Assembly (NCBI GenBank): GCA_021234155.1 | Contig: JAJEKV010000004.1 | Coordinates: 26,333,831-26,397,830, forward strand | Reading direction: 5' to 3' | Origin: Isoetes taiwanensis | Lineage: Eukaryota; Streptophyta; Lycopodiopsida; Isoetales; Isoetaceae | Length of the DNA stretch: 64,000 nt | Shown here: piece after piece, positions 61,666 through 64,000 of the stretch | How the letters are laid out: the number at the start of each line of letters is the position of its first letter | Numbering within the stretch: the first letter of the stretch is position 1 | Program-made: the position numbers and the translations under genes | Notes under the pieces: model-generated | The model's database searches: none | Told to the model about the DNA's origin: nothing | The model's input: the letters and a program-made list of their open reading frames with translations, nothing else

Positions 61666-63290
61666 ACAAGACGATTAATGAATACGTAAAGGAGTAATTG
61701 GATTGGTGACTCTACTGAGTAAAGGTCACAACAAAACGGTGAGTTGTGTACGTTGTAGCAGGCGTAAGGGTCGGAATACTGAGGACCCTTATTAAAGATG
61801 TTTAGCAATCTGGGTAGAAAGGTTATTGTCTAACATGAAGGGTAGTCTTTGCTAACATGCAAAGATATACCTGTGACTTGAAAGGCAGCAAGAGCTGAAA
61901 AACTCTTTAAAGATTTGATGTATGACTTAAGGAAGAAGACTTCCATGTCCTAGGACAAGATGGTGAATTGAATTTACCAAAGACATTTTTAATAATTAAA
62001 TAGATAGGTAGGTAGCATTTATACGTCATGCCATATTGGCAGCGTCCATGAGGACATATAAGGAACCCTCAGAGACTTGAAGACAAGATCTCTGGATAGA
62101 GGAGGCCTAGCTTGCGAGGTCTTTGTGTGGTATTGTCCTTCGGGATAGTCACATAATCCCTTGGAATATGTAAGTTCATTTGCGGACTTCAGGACGTTTA
62201 GGCATTAAAATAATGGTTGGAAATACTTTGCCCGGATCATATCTAGATATCCTAAAAGGAGGATAGCCAACAATAGTTGGATGTCATTGGACCCTTACAA
62301 AGGGAAGAACCCCAAAAGAGGGTAGGTCAACATCAATTTGACTCGTGTGTGGCGCAGATAATTATTCACAGACCATATAGGCGGTGAGGTTTGGCACAAA
62401 CTAATACTAAAGTTTGTAGCCTGGGATTGATTTAGAACGAAAGGTGTTAACACTATTGTAGGGGTCTAACACAAGCACTCATTACGTATTACTGGTATGT
62501 ATCCTGTGCGGGGAAATGGTCCACAAAAAGAACATGACCATTGAGAAAAAGTAGTGAAGGGTGGTAGGATTAAAGCTACCCATGGTCCAGCTAGAAGGGT
62601 GCCGCATGGCGGTCCCCTAGTTGGTTGGGCGAGAAGAGATCCTTTCTCTAGGAAATGAGACGAAGTCAAGGTTTAGACACTAGAGAGAGACAACGTTAGT
62701 TACGCTTATGTCTATAAAACATTTCTTGTATAACGTCGAATAAGGTCTAATATAAAGCATATGAATGTAGTATGGATTGAATCATGGCAAGGGCCGAAGG
62801 AATTGTGTTATCAAGGCATCTACCAAAGGAAAAATATAGGTCGAGGAACGCGATAACCTTAGGACATTATTATTGTCACTTAAAGAATATCCGTGGATAT
62901 AAATACATGCCGCTATTCTAGAGAGTTGCCCCTCATTTGTTAATTAAATTCGAATTAGTCCCACCAAGTGATTTGATGTTATCATAACAAGTTGGCGGAC
63001 TTGCTAGATTACTGCCGTTTCATTTGGTCGGTTTATTCCTAGGGATACTAGCTTCATATATGGTTAACAGTTATCCTGGCCGACTACTGGCAGAGAGAGG
63101 TCGACTCCTCGTGGCTATGGCAAGACCGCTTACTCACAGCGGCTATGGCAAGAGAGCTTGCTCCGGCGGCTATGGCGAAAAGAGCTTGCTCCGGTGGAGT
63201 TGTTGCCTCCACAACGTGGATCTATGGAAGGCAGTCTTTTAATTTAAATAGAAAACAGAGGCACTATAAATAAAATGAGAACTATTATAT
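61666..63290. other. No gene recognised
   Basis: No frame, LTR pair or terminal repeat could be supported. The base composition is more even than in the AT-rich stretches on the left. It could be the non-coding part of an LTR element, but this is speculation. Confidence 0.45.
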
Positions 63291-63300
63291 TCCTTGATAG

Positions 63301-63376
63301 AGGAACTTAGCCCATTGGTAAAGGGGCTGACTTGGTTGTAGGAGGTCAAGGGTTCAATCCCACAATATGCCCCTTT
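63301..63376 (+). repeat. tRNA-like SINE head, copy 1
   Basis: A-box-like TTAGCCCATTGG (63307-63318) and B-box GGTTCAATCC (63351-63360) have the spacing of an internal RNA polymerase III promoter. The sequence does not fold to a full tRNA that I can name, so a SINE head or tRNA pseudogene is more likely. Confidence 0.6.
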
Positions 63377-63458
63377 CTTTTAAAAAGAGTTGTGGTCTAG
63401 AAATAAAACATTAGATTTGTATAAGAATATTTATAAAACATAAACATTACACAAAAAT

Positions 63459-63532
63459 AAAGTTGGCTCATTGGTAAAGGTGTTGCCTTGGGTGCGAAAG
63501 GTTAGGGGTTCAATCCCAGGATATACCTTTTG
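63459..63532 (+). repeat. tRNA-like SINE head, copy 2
   Basis: A-box TTGGCTCATTGG (63463-63474) and B-box GGTTCAATCC (63507-63516). It lies 156 bp after copy 1, and the text between resembles plant SINE heads (GTTGCCTTGGGTGCGA). Confidence 0.62.
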
Positions 63533-63611
63533 CTTAAAAAGGATGTTTAACTAGGCAAAACAGATTATAGACGTGTATAATAAAGGGAGAGAACATCATA
63601 TCTTACATTAA

Positions 63612-63685
63612 GAGAGTTGGCAAAATGGAAAGACTCTTGGGTTAGAAGTGGGAGGTCATGGGTTCGAAACAAGGGGGGGCACAAA
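63612..63685 (+). repeat. tRNA-like SINE head, copy 3
   Basis: A-box-like TTGGCAAAATGG (63617-63628) and B-box GGTTCGAAAC (63661-63670), 154 bp after copy 2, the most diverged of the three in the A-box. Confidence 0.55.
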
Positions 63686-63779
63686 TGAAGGAAAAAGTTA
63701 CCTTTAACTAATTTTTTTGAAATTTTAACCCTAAAAAATTTTTTAAAAGAAAAAGTGGCGAGCCGCCGCTTTTCGAGGT

Positions 63780-63950
63780 GGGCGGGCACCCCCTACCTCG
63801 ACGCTTACGGCTGCCGCCAGAGCGTCCGGGTACCCCCGCCACTTAGGGTTAGGGTTTTTTTAAGGGTGGCGGCACCCCTACCTCGACGTTGCTACCGCCG
63901 CCAAGAACACCCGGTACCCCCTCGCCCGCCACTTAGGGTTAGGGTTTCGT
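63780..63950. repeat. GC-rich tandem repeat with TTAGGG motifs
   Basis: Two units of 85-90 bp share CCCTACCTCGACG, a GCCGCCA block, GGTACCCCC and ACTTAGGGTTAGGGTTT (63841 and 63931). TTAGGGTTAGGG is telomere-like, but only two units per block, so it is not a telomere. Confidence 0.8.
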
Positions 63951-64000
63951 GACGGGTACACATACCAATATTATACTTAAACCACGTTAAATCAATCATG

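Noticed and set aside
63301-63376. Functional tRNA gene
   Set aside because: Box motifs are present, but I could not fold an acceptor stem and anticodon arm. Repeated diverged copies suggest SINE heads.

Overview
The window looks like repeat-dense nuclear DNA of a land plant. Evidence: a Ty1/copia element with the initiator-Met-tRNA primer site TGGTATCAGAGCC, a chromodomain-type Ty3/gypsy element, PIF/Harbinger transposase and Myb-like genes, a plant-type receptor-kinase remnant, and a broken intron-containing ornithine aminotransferase copy. The mix of DNA transposons and several LINE families would fit a large genome such as a fern's, but that is only a guess. I found no intact host gene; nearly every recognised reading frame is truncated, frameshifted or interrupted.

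Layout. 1-3050: Ty1/copia on the minus strand, cut by the window start (5' LTR, primer site, gag, protease, integrase). About 3350-10310: probable large DNA-transposon territory. It has two minus-strand transposase-like remnants, a decayed multi-exon plus-strand gene (5994-9645), and many copies of a short GCG palindrome; seven of these form an exact 34-bp-period array inside intron 1. 11110-11806: a 450-bp purine-only tract between 14-bp direct repeats. 11828-14834: a foldback MITE split by a 2568-bp element that has TTAA duplications. 14835-16982: 3' half of a Ty3/gypsy chromovirus with an 820-bp LTR. 17000-34200: mostly unassigned AT-rich DNA with a short LINE copy flanked by long target duplications, a receptor-kinase relic, one possible B3-like exon and several local tandem duplications. 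34245-36215: ornithine aminotransferase pseudogene (minus strand) with a gypsy LTR in one intron.

36654-61700 is a nest of mobile elements. LINE family a: 37350-41217 and 18561-19013. LINE family b: an almost complete element at 50619-55285 plus copies at 45165, 58156 and 59100. LINE family c: 49619-50150. LINE family d: 55396-57260 and 59640-61665. There are also Harbinger fragments and small MITEs. A 2.4-3.0-kb block is present twice (44368-46818 and 57261-60246), flanked by different inverted arms each time. 61666-63300 is unassigned. 63301-63683 holds three tRNA-like SINE heads about 155 bp apart, and the window ends in a GC-rich tandem repeat with telomere-like TTAGGG motifs.

The strongest unusual signals are: (1) the 34-bp palindrome array inside an intron of a transposon-borne gene whose 3' part has a methyltransferase-like motif; (2) LINE family b, whose four copies are all bounded by (TC)n/(GA)n microsatellite on both sides, as expected for a microsatellite-targeting retrotransposon; (3) a piggyBac-like TTAA element nested in a foldback MITE; (4) a block duplicated between two different sets of inverted arms.
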